In this document: positions 54,171-64,000 of the stretch, one piece after another
How positions within the stretch are numbered: position 1 is the first letter of the stretch
How the letters are laid out: the number at the start of each line of letters is the position of its first letter
From: Cherax quadricarinatus
Taxonomy: Eukaryota; Arthropoda; Malacostraca; Decapoda; Parastacidae
Length of the DNA stretch: 64,000 bases
Reading direction: 5' to 3'
NCBI RefSeq assembly: GCF_038502225.1
Contig: NC_091369.1
Location: 18,392,385 to 18,456,384 of the forward strand
Position numbers and translations under genes: made by a program
The notes under the pieces: model-generated
Told to the model about the DNA's origin: nothing
Seen by the model: only the letters and a program-made list of their open reading frames with translations
Database searches by the model: none

Positions 54171-54891
54171 TACCTGGAGGTTTCGGGGGTCAATGCCTCC
54201 ACGGCGCGGTCTGTGACCAGGCCTCATGGTGGATCAGGGCCTCATCAACCAGGCTGTTACTGTTAGCTGCACAAAACCCAACATACGAACCAAAGCCCGG
54301 CTGGTCAGGTACTGACTTCAGATGCCTGTTCAGCACCTTCTTGAAGACAGCCAGGAGTAAGATAAGATTTCGTTCGGATTTTTAACCCCGGAGGGTTAGC
54401 CACCCAGGATAACCCAAGAAAGTCAGTGCGTCATCGAGGACTGTCTAACTTATTTCCATTGGGGTTCTTAATCTTGTCCCCCAGGATGCGACCCACACCA
54501 GTCGACTAACACCCAGGTACCTATTTGCTGCTAGGTGAACAGGACAATAGGTGTAAGGAAACGTGTCGGAATTTCCACCCGCCGGGAATCGAACCCGGGC
54601 CCTCCGTGTGTGAAGCGGGAGCTTTAGCCACCAGACCACCGGGCCACCCAAGTCTATTGGTAATCCCTCTTATGTAAGCTGGGAGGCAGATGAACAGTCT
54701 TTGGCCCCTGACACTTACTGTGTTGTCTCTTATAGTGCTAGTGGCATCCCTGCTTTTCATTGGGGGGATGTTGCATTATCTGCCGAGTCTTTTGCTTTCA
54801 TAGGGAGTGATTTTTGTGTGTAAGTTTGGTACTAATCCCTCTAGGATTTTCCAAGTGTATATAATCATATATCTCTCCCACTTCCATTCTA
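54171..54891 (-). mobile_element. Family-A LINE 3' fragment split by a SINE
   Basis: The 3' tail and last codons (54171-54355) continue at 54651-54891 after the SINE; joined they read the normal family C-terminal region (FICLPAYIRGITNR on the far side). Confidence 0.85.
54357..54647 (-). repeat. tRNA-derived SINE type 1, most complete copy
   Basis: Minus strand: tRNA-like head (GGCCCGGTGGTCTGGTGGC, B box GGTTCGATTCC), body with TACCTGGGTGTTAGTCGAC, CCCCAATGGAAATAAGTTAG, TTCTTGGGTTATCCTGGG and a tail of TTATC repeats. Inserted in a LINE. Confidence 0.88.
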
Positions 54892-54961
54892 TAATAATAA
54901 TAATATCTTACTACTTGTACAAGGTATACAGGCCTAGGTGATATCAATGATATACTACTAT
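54892..54961 (-). repeat. SINE type 3 tail
   Basis: ATAATAATAATATC then ACAAGGTATACAGGCCTAGG, the inverse of the tail at 13230-13290. Confidence 0.65.
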
Positions 54962-56049
54962 ATATCAAATCTATAAGGATTACAATGCAGGGTTTACAGA
55001 TTTTGGTTGTGTGGTTTACATGTAATAAAATACTAATTACAGAAGGGGGCACTAGAACACCTAGCAAGGCTAGGCATTTCGGGCAAACTTAGATTAATTC
55101 TTAACCCTAAATTATTACAAATTGTGGAGTAAGTTGACTAAATACTAAGTGACTAACTACTAAGTGACTAAATACTAGTTTGTGAGTTTAGCAATGTGAA
55201 TGCTTTTCTTATGGCACAATACATAGTTTCTGGAGTATCACAGGCAAACTTGTGACTAGTTAGGAATCATTATTTTAAGATTAAGATGCGTATTTCTGTG
55301 CTTATAGTCATATGGGTGAGTGAGTGTAATTGTGAACCACCAGGTGGTTTTTATGTAGTTAGTTGATGGGGTGTATCAGGAGGATAAGATGTTTTCTAAC
55401 GGTAGTTTTGAAGGTGATGAATATGTCTGCAGTTCTAGAGTTTTCAGGCAGGGTGTTCCAGATTTTAGGGCCTTTGGCATACATTGAATTTTTGTAAAGG
55501 TTTAGTCAGAAACGGGGAATGTCATAGAGATGTTTGTGTCTGGTGTTATGCCTGTGGGTCCTGTCTCAACTATCAAGAAAGCATTTTAGGTCAAGGTTAA
55601 TATTGGAATTTAAGGTCCTGTATATGTAGATTGCACAGTAGTAAGTGTGGATGTTCTGAACAGGGAGTAAGTTTAGATCTATGAAGAGTGGTGAGGTGTG
55701 TTGCCAGGGATGGGATTTAGTGATTATTCTTACTGCAGCTTTTTGTTGGGTTATTATTGGCTTTAGGTGTGTTGCTGCAGTTGATCCCCATGCACAAATA
55801 GCATAGGTGAGGTATGGATAAATGAGTGAGTGGTATAGTGTGAGAAGGGCATTTTGCGGCATGTAGTATCGTATCTTGGAGAGGATCCCAACTGTTTTGG
55901 ATACTTTTTTTGTTGTGTTGGATATGGGTGCTGAAATTCAGGTTGTTGTCGAGGTTTAGGCCTAGGAATTTGCCCTCATTATGTCTGGCAATTAGAGTGC
56001 TGTCAATCTTAATGTTTAGTTGCGCAACACCTGCTTTGTTACCAAACAT
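54962..56049 (-). pseudogene. LINE family-E, RT C-terminus and 3' UTR
   Basis: Contains FLGLNLDNNLNFSTHIQH, NALLTLYHSLIYPYLTYA and PIITQQKAAVRIITKSHPWQ in two frames, then the family 3' UTR. Upstream it abuts the LINE-G end. Confidence 0.87.
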
Positions 56050-56870
56050 AATATATTATTATTATAATAAAAAAGAAGCGCTAAGCCACAAGGGCTATAC
56101 AGCGCTGCAGGGTAGGGAAGGAAGCGAGGGTATCGGGCGGCAGAAGGGGGGAGGGATGATTAGTAGGTTACAGAAAACAGCGGGGCAGGGGATAATACGG
56201 GGGTAGAGGGTAGCAAGATATTGAGGTAGAAAGGGCTGAAGGTATCATCAGAGTTTGTGGAGTAAGTCAGTTGTTGTCAAAAAGTCATTGAGAGAGTCTG
56301 GATGAAAGGTGGGTCTATCAGCGAGAAGGGAAGGTAAAGAGAGAGCAGCTGAGTGAAGATGATGTTGGAGGTAAATTCTACGTGCTCGTTGATAAAGTGG
56401 GCAGTCTAACAGAATGTGGCTGACCAATAATGGAACCTGACACTTCTCAGAGAGAGGAGCAGGGCACCTCTCCATGAGATATCCATGAGTAAGACGAGTA
56501 TGGCCAATGCGAAGGCGGGAGAGAGTAGTCTCCCAACCTTGACACTGGTGACAAGAAGATGGCCAGTAACCTATATTCGGTTTAATAGAACAAAGTTTGT
56601 TATTGAGCAGAGCAGACCAACGTTGTTGCCAACGGGTGTGAAGGTAGGTAGCTATTACAGCAAAATAGTCCGGAAATGGAACACCTCTATATGAAATTGG
56701 TAGGTCATGTACTGCTGACCTCGCAACAGTGTCTGCCTGTTCATTGCCCTGTACGTCAACATGACCAGGGACCCAATAAAAAACAATATCTTTATGCTTG
56801 GTAGAGATACGGCGTAGCCAGAGTTGGATACGGAGAACTATGGGGTGAGGTGGATCTGTGCTTCACTTCC
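56050..56870 (-). pseudogene. LINE family G: RNase H C-terminus and 3' end
   Basis: The minus strand reads IVFYWVPGHVDVQGNEQADT (RNase H His/Asp region), SALLNNKLCSIKPNIGYWPS, LSRLRIGHTRLTHGYLMER and a Cys-His knuckle (CPAPLSEKCQ, SHILLDCPLY). This is the end of an I/Jockey-type ORF2. The 3' end is TAGCCCTTGTGGCTTAGCGC plus TTCTTTTTT and TAA repeats. Confidence 0.85.
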
Positions 56871-56934
56871 CTAAATTAATAATAATAATAATAATTATTA
56901 TTATTATTATTATAATGCATACTAATAATAATAC
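56871..56934. repeat. (AAT)n/(ATT)n palindromic microsatellite
   Basis: AATAATAATAAT runs directly into ATTATTATTATT. Confidence 0.9.
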
Positions 56935-57290
56935 ACTGCAGCAGGCCTGTTGGCCCATACTAGGCAGGTCCTTCACAATCCATCCCACTAACAGAATATT
57001 TGCCCAACTCAGTTTTCAATGCTACCCAAGCAGTAACCTTTGATATTTCTATTTACTCATGTGCAGGTCCCACTCACATCCAACCCCTCTCACTCATGTA
57101 TTTATCCAACATAAATTTGAAACTACCCAAGGTTTTAGCTTCAATAGAACCTTGGGTAGCTTTAAAAAGAGATTGGACAAATATGAGTGGGAGGAGCTGG
57201 GTATGATTGGTGTCATGGGTACATAATAACATAAGAAACGAGGAACACTGCAGTAGGCCTGTTGGCCCATACTAGGCAGGTCCTTCACAG
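56935..57290. repeat. LINE family-D 3' fragments in inverted arrangement
   Basis: A minus-strand piece (56935-57140) meets a plus-strand piece (57141-57216) at CTACCCAAGGTTTTAGC / ACCTTGGGTAGCTTT, followed by another minus piece (57217-57290) with AACACTGCAGTAGGCC. Confidence 0.75.
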
Positions 57291-57359
57291 ATCCAGTCCA
57301 CTAACAGAATAAACGTACCCAAGCAATAAGCGTTGACAATTAAATTTACTCGTCTTGAC

Positions 57360-57666
57360 TGTGTGCTAATGGAGTTACAGAAAGCTGACATCGAAGAAAT
57401 GCTGAACACTGACAATGATGCACCTGTTGTGCATTAATTGAGTGATGGTGAAATTGGATGAATTGTGATATTTAAATAAGCCGTAGAGTTGATATTAGCA
57501 TCATATTGAAATATTCTGTCGTGCCTCCTAAGAGCAGTAATTCCGCTGAAATGGATTAATCCCATTTCAATTAATTTAAATGAGGAAAATTGACTCAGCA
57601 TACGAAGAAAGCGGGACACGAACAAGGTCACGGAACAGATTAAATTTGTAAGCTGAGGTTCCACTG
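57360..57666 (+). pseudogene. Tigger-like transposase remnant with 3' tip
   Basis: A frame reads ELQKADIEEMLNTDNDAPVV with a stop soon after, typical of pogo/Tigger transposase. The segment 57480-57666 is the inverse of 62649-62790 and ends in the tip GAGGTTCCACTG plus TA. Confidence 0.6.
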
Positions 57667-57757
57667 TATATTTATGGTATAGTAGTTACTGATGAGCCCT
57701 CTCATAATTAACATTGCAGTATTTTGTTAAAAGAAAAATCCACTAATTTTACGTTTA

Positions 57758-57972
57758 TTAGCCCTTAAACTGTCCAAACGTAGATCTTCGTTTTTTCAAC
57801 ATTCGAAAGTATGTAAAAAAACGTAGACCTTTTTTTTTTACATTTGAAAATGTGTAAAAAAACTTTGATCTACATTTTTTTTTTATATTTAAAAATATGT
57901 AAAAAAATGGAGATCTACTTTTGGAGCACTATGCATGTGAACGTAGATCTGTTTGGACAATTTAAGGGTTAA
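57758..57972. mobile_element. 215 bp TTAA-type foldback element
   Basis: Tips TTAGCCCTTAAACTGTCC and GGACAATTTAAGGGTTAA; inner units with ATGTAAAAAAAC and T-runs are repeated three times. Related to 9125-9280. Confidence 0.7.
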
Positions 57973-58044
57973 TAATTCCTTGTGGTAAGTACACATACTA
58001 CAGAGGTATTGTTGATATATGGGAATTCTTGTACTACAATATTT

Positions 58045-58110
58045 TCAGTTATTATTATTATAATCAAAACTAAGCACTAAACCCACAAGGATCATACAGT
58101 GCTGCCTAAC
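58045..58110 (-). repeat. LINE family-G 3' end, diverged solo copy
   Basis: Plus strand ATTATTATTATAATCAAAAC, TAAGCACTAAACCCACAAGG, inverse of the G tail. Confidence 0.65.
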
Positions 58111-58670
58111 ATTTTCAATACCACTTAACTGATGATTATCTTTAAATGAATACTGTCAGCAAGAAGTAATGGAATTCATTACTAAAAAATACTCTTATTT
58201 AATTTCATAGCAACTAGGGACCATATGTAGTAACCTAAACAGATGATTAGCTATAGTGGGTAAAATCAGGCCAGTAACTATCCCAAGGACTAAGATGACC
58301 AAGGAACAGTTCAACTCCTAATCAGCCCCAATACTGCTGCAGCCCTAGAGCCCAACAACAATGACAACATGTGGCAATATGGCAAGAACTTTTTGCAGTA
58401 CTCCATTCATTTTTTCATATTTTTTTTATTGCTTAGTCATAAGACTGGGGAGGAAAGGAAAGGAGATAACTGTGCACTTTTATTTAGTAAAACAAATCAA
58501 CTTATAACCAATAATATAAAGTAGCTACTTATGTTTTACAATAAGCATATCAACACAAATATGTTGCTAAAGCCTAACCACTTTACAAATTTCTAATCAA
58601 AACAGGAGGGAAACCTTTAGTTATCATTAATCTGAGGTATCTTCTTCAAACAACAGAATAGGTTGAGTCA
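58111..58670. other. No gene seen
   Basis: AT-rich; no recognised repeat. Confidence 0.55.
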
Positions 58671-59908
58671 GCATGACAGTGTCCTCCACTGAAGACACCG
58701 CAAGACTCCAGGTTGACATCAACGATATCTTTAAATGGGCCGCAGAAAACAATATGGAGTTCAATGATGAGAAATTTCAATTACTCCAATATGGAAAACC
58801 TGAGGAAATTAAAACTGTATCAGAGTATAAAACCAAATTCCAACCAGACAATAGAGTGAAAAACTAATGCAAAAGACTTGGGAGTGATCATGTCAGAGGA
58901 TCTCACTTTCAACGACCATAACAGTGTATCAATCGCATCTGCTAGAAAAATGACAGGATGGATAATGAGAACCTTCAAACTAGGGGTGCCAAGCCCATGA
59001 TGACTCTTCAGGTCTCTTGTTCTATTAGGATGTCTATTTTTTCATCATTTTATATAGTAGTAGATTGTAATACAGTACATCATAATGTAAATTGTTCCAT
59101 TGTAATACCAAATTTCATTGTTTTAAATAGTACTAAACTGTAATACATCATATTGTAAATTGTTTTAAATTGTTATATTAGCTAATTTAATAGTGTAATA
59201 AGTCTCTACTAGACTTATGAAAACCATGTAGCATTACCTTTACATTTGAAAACTCTGCATATAAAAGGGCTTTTGACATGTACACCCAACTATTATATTC
59301 CTCCGTATAACCATGTAATTTGTCAAAATAAATATCTTTATCTTTAGGCTGGAATATTGCTGCACACTGACAGCACCTTTCAAGGCAGGTGAAATTGTTG
59401 ACCTAAAAATGTACAGAGAACGTTCACAGCACACATAACTGTGATAAAACACATCAATTACTGGGAATGCTTGAAGTTCCTCAACCTGTACTCCCTAGAA
59501 TGCAGGAGGGAGAGATACATGTTTATATACACTTGGAAAATCCTAGAAGGATTAGTACCAAACTTGCACATGAAAATCACTCCCTATGAAAGCCAAAGAC
59601 TCTGCAGACGATGCAACATCCCCCAATGAAAAGCAGGGGTGCCACTAGCACGATAAGAGACAACACAATCAGTGTCAGGGGCCCAAGACTGTTCAACTGC
59701 CTGCCAGTATACATAAGGGGGATTACCAATAGACCCCTGGCTGTCTTCAAGAAGGCACTGGACAGACACCTAAAGTCAGAACCTGACCAGCTGGGCTGTT
59801 ATCAGCCAACAGCAACAGCCTGGTTGATCAGGCCCTGATCCACCATGAGGCCTGGTCACAGACCGGGCTGCATTGACCCCCGAAACCCTCTCCAGGCATA
59901 CTCCAGAT
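58671..59908 (+). mobile_element. Family-A LINE, decayed, interrupted (A10)
   Basis: RT region from MTVSSTEDTARLQVD to the 3' tail, with several frameshifts (58673-58867, 59441-59629 and 59611-59838 are the longest frames). A ~318 bp insertion at 59026-59343, bounded by TTAGG on both sides and ending CAAAATAAATATCTTT, separates the two halves. Confidence 0.85.
59026..59343 (+). mobile_element. Unclassified short insertion in LINE A10
   Basis: The LINE reads ...TTGTTCTATT, then foreign AT-rich sequence, then AGGCTGGAATATTGC. The repeated TTAGG at both edges suggests a target duplication. The end (AATAAATATCTTTATC) resembles a retroposed 3' end. Confidence 0.55.
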
Positions 59909-60088
59909 ATAGCGTCCTGTCAGCTGAGATTTGGCAACCTGCTTTTGCTGAAGTCTTGGTCCATAAAAATTTAACAGCTTCCCTCATGAATAAACTCCTG
60001 TGTTACCGTATAACCTCTACATATGTCTTTCAAACCTTTGCTATGAAAGCTTGAATGTTTTTTTCCTGGATCATATATTATTAATATT

Positions 60089-61054
60089 CTAATTTGGTTT
60101 CTCTGCTATATGAGCTGTCATGTGTTGTATTAATGATGATTTTTTTGAAAAGTCTTTGAAGCATATTGAACATTTAAGTGATTTCTCTCCAGTATGAGCT
60201 CTCATATGCTGCATTAGATGTATTTTCCTTTTAAAATCCCTAGAACATACGAAACATTTATGTGGTTTCTCTTCTCTATGAACTAACATGTGAAGTATTA
60301 GAGAGGAATTACGTTTAAATTCCTTTAGACACACAGAACACTTGTATACTTTATTCACTGTATGAATTCTTTCATGCTCTACTAGATGTGATTTTTGTGA
60401 GAAATTCTTTGAACATATTGAACACCCATACGGTTTCTCTCCTGTATGAATTCTTTTGTGTTGTATTAGATATGATTTACGCTTAAAATCTTTCAGACAT
60501 TCTAAACACTGATACGGTTTATCTCCTGTATGAATTCTCATATGGTTTATTAGAACAGACTGTTGTGAGAAGTTTCTTGAACATACAGAACAATTATATG
60601 GTTTCTCACCTGTGTGAGTTCTTGTGTGCACTATTAGATGTTTTTTCCTTGAAAACCTCTTTGAACATACTGAACATTTATGTGGTTTCTCTCCAGTGTG
60701 AATTCCCATGTGAAGTATTAGTGATGATTTGCGTTTGAACTCTTTTAGACATACTAAACAATTAAATGGCTTCTCTCCTGTATGAATTCTCATGTGCTCT
60801 TCTAGATGTGATTTTTGTGATAAGCTTTTTGAGCAAATTGAACATTTATGTCGCTTGTCTCCTGTATGAAGTCTGATGTGACGAATAAGAGAGGTTTTAC
60901 ATTTGAAAACTTTAAGGCACTCTGAACACTTAAATGGTTTCACTCCTATATGATTTTTTGAGTGCTCACTTAGCTGTAATTTTTGTACAAATTCCTTTGA
61001 ACATACTGAACATTTGTGAGTTTTTTCTCTTATGTGGGCTCTCCTTTGATGCAT
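60089..61054 (-). CDS. C2H2 zinc-finger protein, 11 fingers, 321 aa
   Basis: Likely a nuclear DNA-binding regulator. Eleven classical C-x2-C-x12-H-x3-H fingers are joined mostly by TGEKP/TGDKP linkers, from HKCSVCSKEF to LKCSICFKDF, and nothing else is encoded (no KRAB, ZAD or BTB domain). Two finger types largely alternate: SK-FSQKSHL and LKEFKRKSSL. The Met at 61054 has an in-frame TAA 9-11 bp upstream; MHQRRAHIREK before finger 1 looks like the last part of a lost finger, so the copy may be a 3' exon or a truncated duplicate. All zinc ligands visible are kept, which argues for recent selection. No clear AATAAA follows the stop. The flanks are AT-rich. Confidence 0.85.
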   Translation of the reverse strand: MHQRRAHIREKTHKCSVCSKEFVQKLQLSEHSKNHIGVKPFKCSECLKVFKCKTSLIRHIRLHTGDKRHKCSICSKSLSQKSHLEEHMRIHTGEKPFNCLVCLKEFKRKSSLILHMGIHTGEKPHKCSVCSKRFSRKKHLIVHTRTHTGEKPYNCSVCSRNFSQQSVLINHMRIHTGDKPYQCLECLKDFKRKSYLIQHKRIHTGEKPYGCSICSKNFSQKSHLVEHERIHTVNKVYKCSVCLKEFKRNSSLILHMLVHREEKPHKCFVCSRDFKRKIHLMQHMRAHTGEKSLKCSICFKDFSKKSSLIQHMTAHIAEKPN

Positions 61055-62314
61055 TTCATTTATTTATACTTTTAGCCACTGGAAAAGCATTACACATTAC
61101 AAAGAAATTGTTGCTTTCATGAGCTAATGTTACGAACATCAATTTGTGACATTACATGGAGATAATTTATGAAGTGAGCAAATACAATGGCAAAGTAAGT
61201 CCAAATCACATTTGACAAGTTGCACTGACTGTAAAATCTATAAAATATTTACACATAATTTTTTCTCTTACCTACTTTCAATTTGAAGTCCTTACATTGC
61301 TAGTAAAGATGTTAATGTATTCGTTTTTTCAAGTCTGCACACAGATTGAGCATATTCATTTAAAGCTGTCAAATTAAAAAGTGCCAGACAAAAATACAGC
61401 AAAAGATGGCAAAAGACAACGAAATATTATACAGTAAAATAATTAATATAGCTCAAAAAGTTGGAGTCATTTCATCAATAGCGTAATAGTAAACTATTTA
61501 CTAATGTGAAAAATGAATTATCTGAGGTAAGAAAGGAGAAGGAAGACAGTGTTCTGCAATGACTGAATAGAAAGAATTCCTATGCAGTACTAAAAACTAA
61601 ATTTTGAAAAATTTGGGAGATGCAGCACAACTCAAATTACATTTTACACTTATTGTCTAAGTGTTAAATTTTTTTTTTTTTATGAAGTACTGTATTACAT
61701 TAAGATATTTAGCACCAGGGACCCTGTTCACACAATATCAGTTACTGACTATTTAGATACTAGTACATCTGTGTAAAATATTGGCAGGAGTCAAGAATAA
61801 TAAAAATTATTTTTCAATAGAGACAAGTCTTAAAATGCATTACTAACAAATTTTTAAAATATACACAATTTTTCCTTTGGAATATAACAAATTTTTTGAG
61901 CATTATAAATTGATAACACGTGGCTGAAATACTGCATGAAAATATTGCAAAACAGAGTTATATTTACAGGCTGTTGCAGCTGTAGTAATCAGAATGTTGA
62001 GATGAACTTCTAGTTACCACACATTATTATGCAACATATTTTTTGACAGATTAGTATGCTGTATGACACTGCTGACATTGCAGTAATTCTGAAACTTGCA
62101 TCATTTTTATGATGCTGGTCTTACCACTGCAGGTGCAATTCTTCTGGTGGAAAGGATATGCTGAAAAAAATCAGAGATGAACATAACTTAGTCATTTAAT
62201 AAACAATATTAATAAGCAAATAAACCTTTGCTTGAAGTAGAGTATAATCACACTTTTACACACTCCTACAACTGCCATTTTTTGTCTTATTTTATGACAA
62301 CCATTTTTGCTATA
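61055..62314. other. No gene seen
   Basis: AT-rich sequence upstream of the zinc-finger ORF. A small GC-richer patch at 62125-62165 contains GCAGTGGTAAG-like bases that could be a splice signal but cannot be assigned. Confidence 0.5.
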
Positions 62315-62636
62315 CAGCCTCTCCTCACTTAGCGACATATTCATTTACCGACACCTTGGACTTACAATGGGCTCTCTGACCAGTATGCATGCCTAAATAA
62401 AGTATATTAGAGCTGATTTTCTCTGTTCTGTTTATTACAATATACAGTACACAACTGTATGAACATTTAAAAATATACCAGATATGTTAAAAATGGTGCA
62501 AAGGTGACATTAAAACAATATCAAAGATAGTTGACACAAACCCACTACCATTATAGTAGGCTCCTTGCTTACCGACAAATTCGTTTACCGACGTGGTCTT
62601 AGGAACGGAGCTCCATCGTTAAGTGAGCAGAGGCTG
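62315..62636. mobile_element. TA-flanked 322 bp inverted-repeat element
   Basis: Tips CAGCCTCTCCTCACTTAG and AAGTGAGCAGAGGCTG, TA on both sides; same length and interior as 19712-20033. Confidence 0.85.
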
Positions 62637-62783
62637 TATTACCATTTACAGTGGAACATCTGCTTACGAGTTTAATCCGTTCCGTGACCTAGCTCGTAAC
62701 CTGATCTGCTAGTATGCCGAGTCAATTTCCTCATTTTAAATTAACTGAAATGCCATTAATCCATTCCAGTGGAATTCCTGCTC

Positions 62784-63023
62784 TCAGGAGGCAGGAAAAA
62801 ATACTTCAAGATAATGCTTTTTCTCTATGCTTTTCACACTTTCATCTGCAGGGCATTTCAATAAAAACATGTCCAAGGAGGTTTGTTTCAGAATGTTTTG
62901 GAAATGAGTTGGGCAAATGTCATTACATAGCTCCAACGCACAACCAGTTGCAACTTTCTCTGGGTGTTTCCTTTCAGTAAAGCCTGAAAGTCTCTCCCAG
63001 ATTCCCAGCATTTCCTATATCTC
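62784..63023 (-). pseudogene. Tigger transposase C-terminus
   Basis: MLGIWERLSGFTERKHPEKV, then HFQNILKQTSLDMFLLKCPA: the K-x-KQTSLDxFL motif is characteristic of Tigger C-termini. Confidence 0.7.
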
Positions 63024-63025
63024 AC

Positions 63026-63587
63026 TTGTACCTGGAGTTTACCTGGAGAGAGTTCCAGGGGTCAACGCCCCCGCGGCCCGGTCTGTGACCAGGCCTCATC
63101 GTGTGTCAGGGCCTGATCAACCAGGCTGTTACTGCTGGCTGCATGCAATCCAACGTACGAGCCACAGCCCGGCTGGTCAGGTACCGCCTTTAGGTGCTTG
63201 TCCAGTGCCTCCTTGAAGACAGCCAGGGGTCTATTGGTAATCCCCCTTATGTATGCTGGGAGGCAGTTGAACAGTCTCGGGCCCCTGACACTTATTGTGT
63301 TGTCTCTTAACATGCTAGTGATACCCCTGCTTTTCATTGGGGGGATGTTGCATCGTCTGCTGAATCTTTTGCTTTCGTAGTGAGTGATTTTCGTATGCAA
63401 GTTCGATACTAGTCCTCTAGGATTTTCCAAGTGTATATAATCATGTATCTCTCCTGCCTGCGTTCCAGGGAGTACAGGTTCAGGAACTTCAAGTGCTCCC
63501 AGTAATTGAGGTGTTTTATCTCCGTTATGTGTGCTGTGAAGGTTCTCTGTACATTTTCTAGGTCAGCAATTTCACCTGCCCTGAAAG
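63026..63587 (-). mobile_element. Family-A LINE 3' fragment (A8)
   Basis: It covers AEIADLENVQRTF to the 3' tail, with the main frame 63062-63430 and a frameshift near 63412. Inserted in the Tigger remnant. Confidence 0.88.
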
Positions 63588-63910
63588 GTAGAGATAACCT
63601 TATCTACATCTGGTGCCTCCACGGAACGAATGTTCTGCAAAACCTCCTGATGCTGCTGCATATGTAGTTCATCTAAGTCCTCCTTCGTCAGCTCCTTGGA
63701 GTGCTCCTCGATGAGATCATTCACATCTTCATCCACCTCCATGCCCATGGACTTTCCGAGGGACACAATCTCCTCCACCACTGCCGCTTTGGGTTCGAAT
63801 CCTTCAAAGTCCCTTTCGGACACAACCTCAGGCCACAGCTCCGTCCATGCAGAGGTCAAGGTCCTCCTTTTAACACCCTGCCAGGCCATATTTATAATTC
63901 TGAGACATAT
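63588..63910 (-). pseudogene. Tigger transposase, middle-to-C-terminal part
   Basis: Reads MAWQGVKRRTLTSAWTELWP, FEPKAAVVEEIVSLGKSMGM, VDEDVNDLIEEHSKELT and EDLDELHMQQHQEVLQ. The W-x-x-LWPE and L-x-EL-x-EL pattern is typical of Tigger/TIGD transposases after the DDE core; the catalytic DDE region itself is absent. Confidence 0.75.
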
Positions 63911-63936
63911 CATGATATTATTATACTGTATTACAG

Positions 63937-64000
63937 TGGACCCCCGCATAACGATATTATTTCAATCCAAAAGTCTGTTTGGGTGCCGTTATAGACCGAA
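63937..64000 (+). repeat. Tip of a second Tigger-like element, running off the window
   Basis: CAGTGGACCCCCGCATAACG after TA; interior continues beyond 64000. Confidence 0.6.

Larger units (their letters stand above)
62649..63934 (-). mobile_element. Tigger-like DNA transposon remnant, split by LINE A8
   Basis: The tip CAGTGGAACATCTGCTTACG starts after TA at 62647-62648. Minus-strand transposase pieces lie on both sides of the LINE (63588-63910 and 62784-63023). The 5' two-thirds of the transposase are missing. Confidence 0.7.

Noticed and set aside
54572..54645. A tRNA gene (tRNA-like box A/B, also at 44390-44442 and 52703-52790)
   Set aside because: The cloverleaf is imperfect, there is no 3' end processing context, and each is attached to a SINE body; these are SINE heads.

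Overview
This is eukaryotic nuclear DNA, almost certainly from a decapod crustacean with a large, repeat-rich genome (crayfish-like is my guess; no species is proven). The window is mostly layered transposable elements: non-LTR retrotransposons with several kinds of 3' tail, Penelope-like elements with hammerhead-like ends, tRNA-derived SINEs, TTAA-flanked (piggyBac-like) and TA-flanked (pogo/Tigger-like) DNA elements, and long microsatellites. No bacterial gene organisation, CRISPR array or rRNA was seen.

Host genes. On the minus strand two exons of a short-chain dehydrogenase gene (HSDL1-like, SDR family) splice in frame: exon 1 (21549-21762) and exon 2 (11638-11760), separated by a 9.8 kb intron full of transposons. 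The remaining exons must lie left of the window or be unrecognised. An intronless 11-finger C2H2 zinc-finger ORF lies at 60089-61054 (minus). At 51.3-52.1 kb a low-repeat island carries a perfect NRF-1 palindrome and two short ATG segments ending at consensus splice donors; it may be the 5' end of another plus-strand gene.

Retroelements. Family A (CCCH-finger ORF1 plus EN-RT ORF2, ending in short TCCAGGTAAAC-type repeats) has about ten copies; the best is 5222-8939. Family D (SGNH-hydrolase ORF1, EN, RT; CR1-like) occupies 25926-29002 and runs in frame into a 5'-truncated Ty3/gypsy pol, giving one 1240-codon open frame (23524-27246). Family E (EN-RT with internal minisatellites) has its best copy at 45262-48650. 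Families F and G carry RNase H domains (30650-32710 and 56050-56870). A 3.95 kb non-coding element with 293 bp direct terminal repeats (33477-37427) splits one family-A copy.

DNA elements. About 1.05 kb TTAA-bounded elements are repeatedly nested: one contains the best family-A LINE, and one sits exactly at a TTAA inside another, whose uninterrupted relative is also in the window. Two TA-bounded elements are each exactly 322 bp. A Tigger transposase remnant at the right edge is split by a family-A LINE.

Layout: 1-3.6 kb LINE E; 4.3-11.6 kb nested TTAA elements and LINE A; 11.6-21.8 kb HSDL1-like exons and intron; 22-23 kb GC-rich unexplained block; 23-29 kb gypsy/LINE D chimera; 29-33 kb LINE E and F remnants and a (CA)n tract; 33.5-39 kb LTR-like element in LINE A; 39-45 kb LINE A copies, SINE, Penelope; 45-49.4 kb LINE E; 50-52.7 kb possible host promoter; 53-60 kb mixed remnants; 60-61 kb zinc-finger ORF; 62.3-64 kb Tigger-type elements. 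All similarity calls are from reading the sequence; no database search was run.
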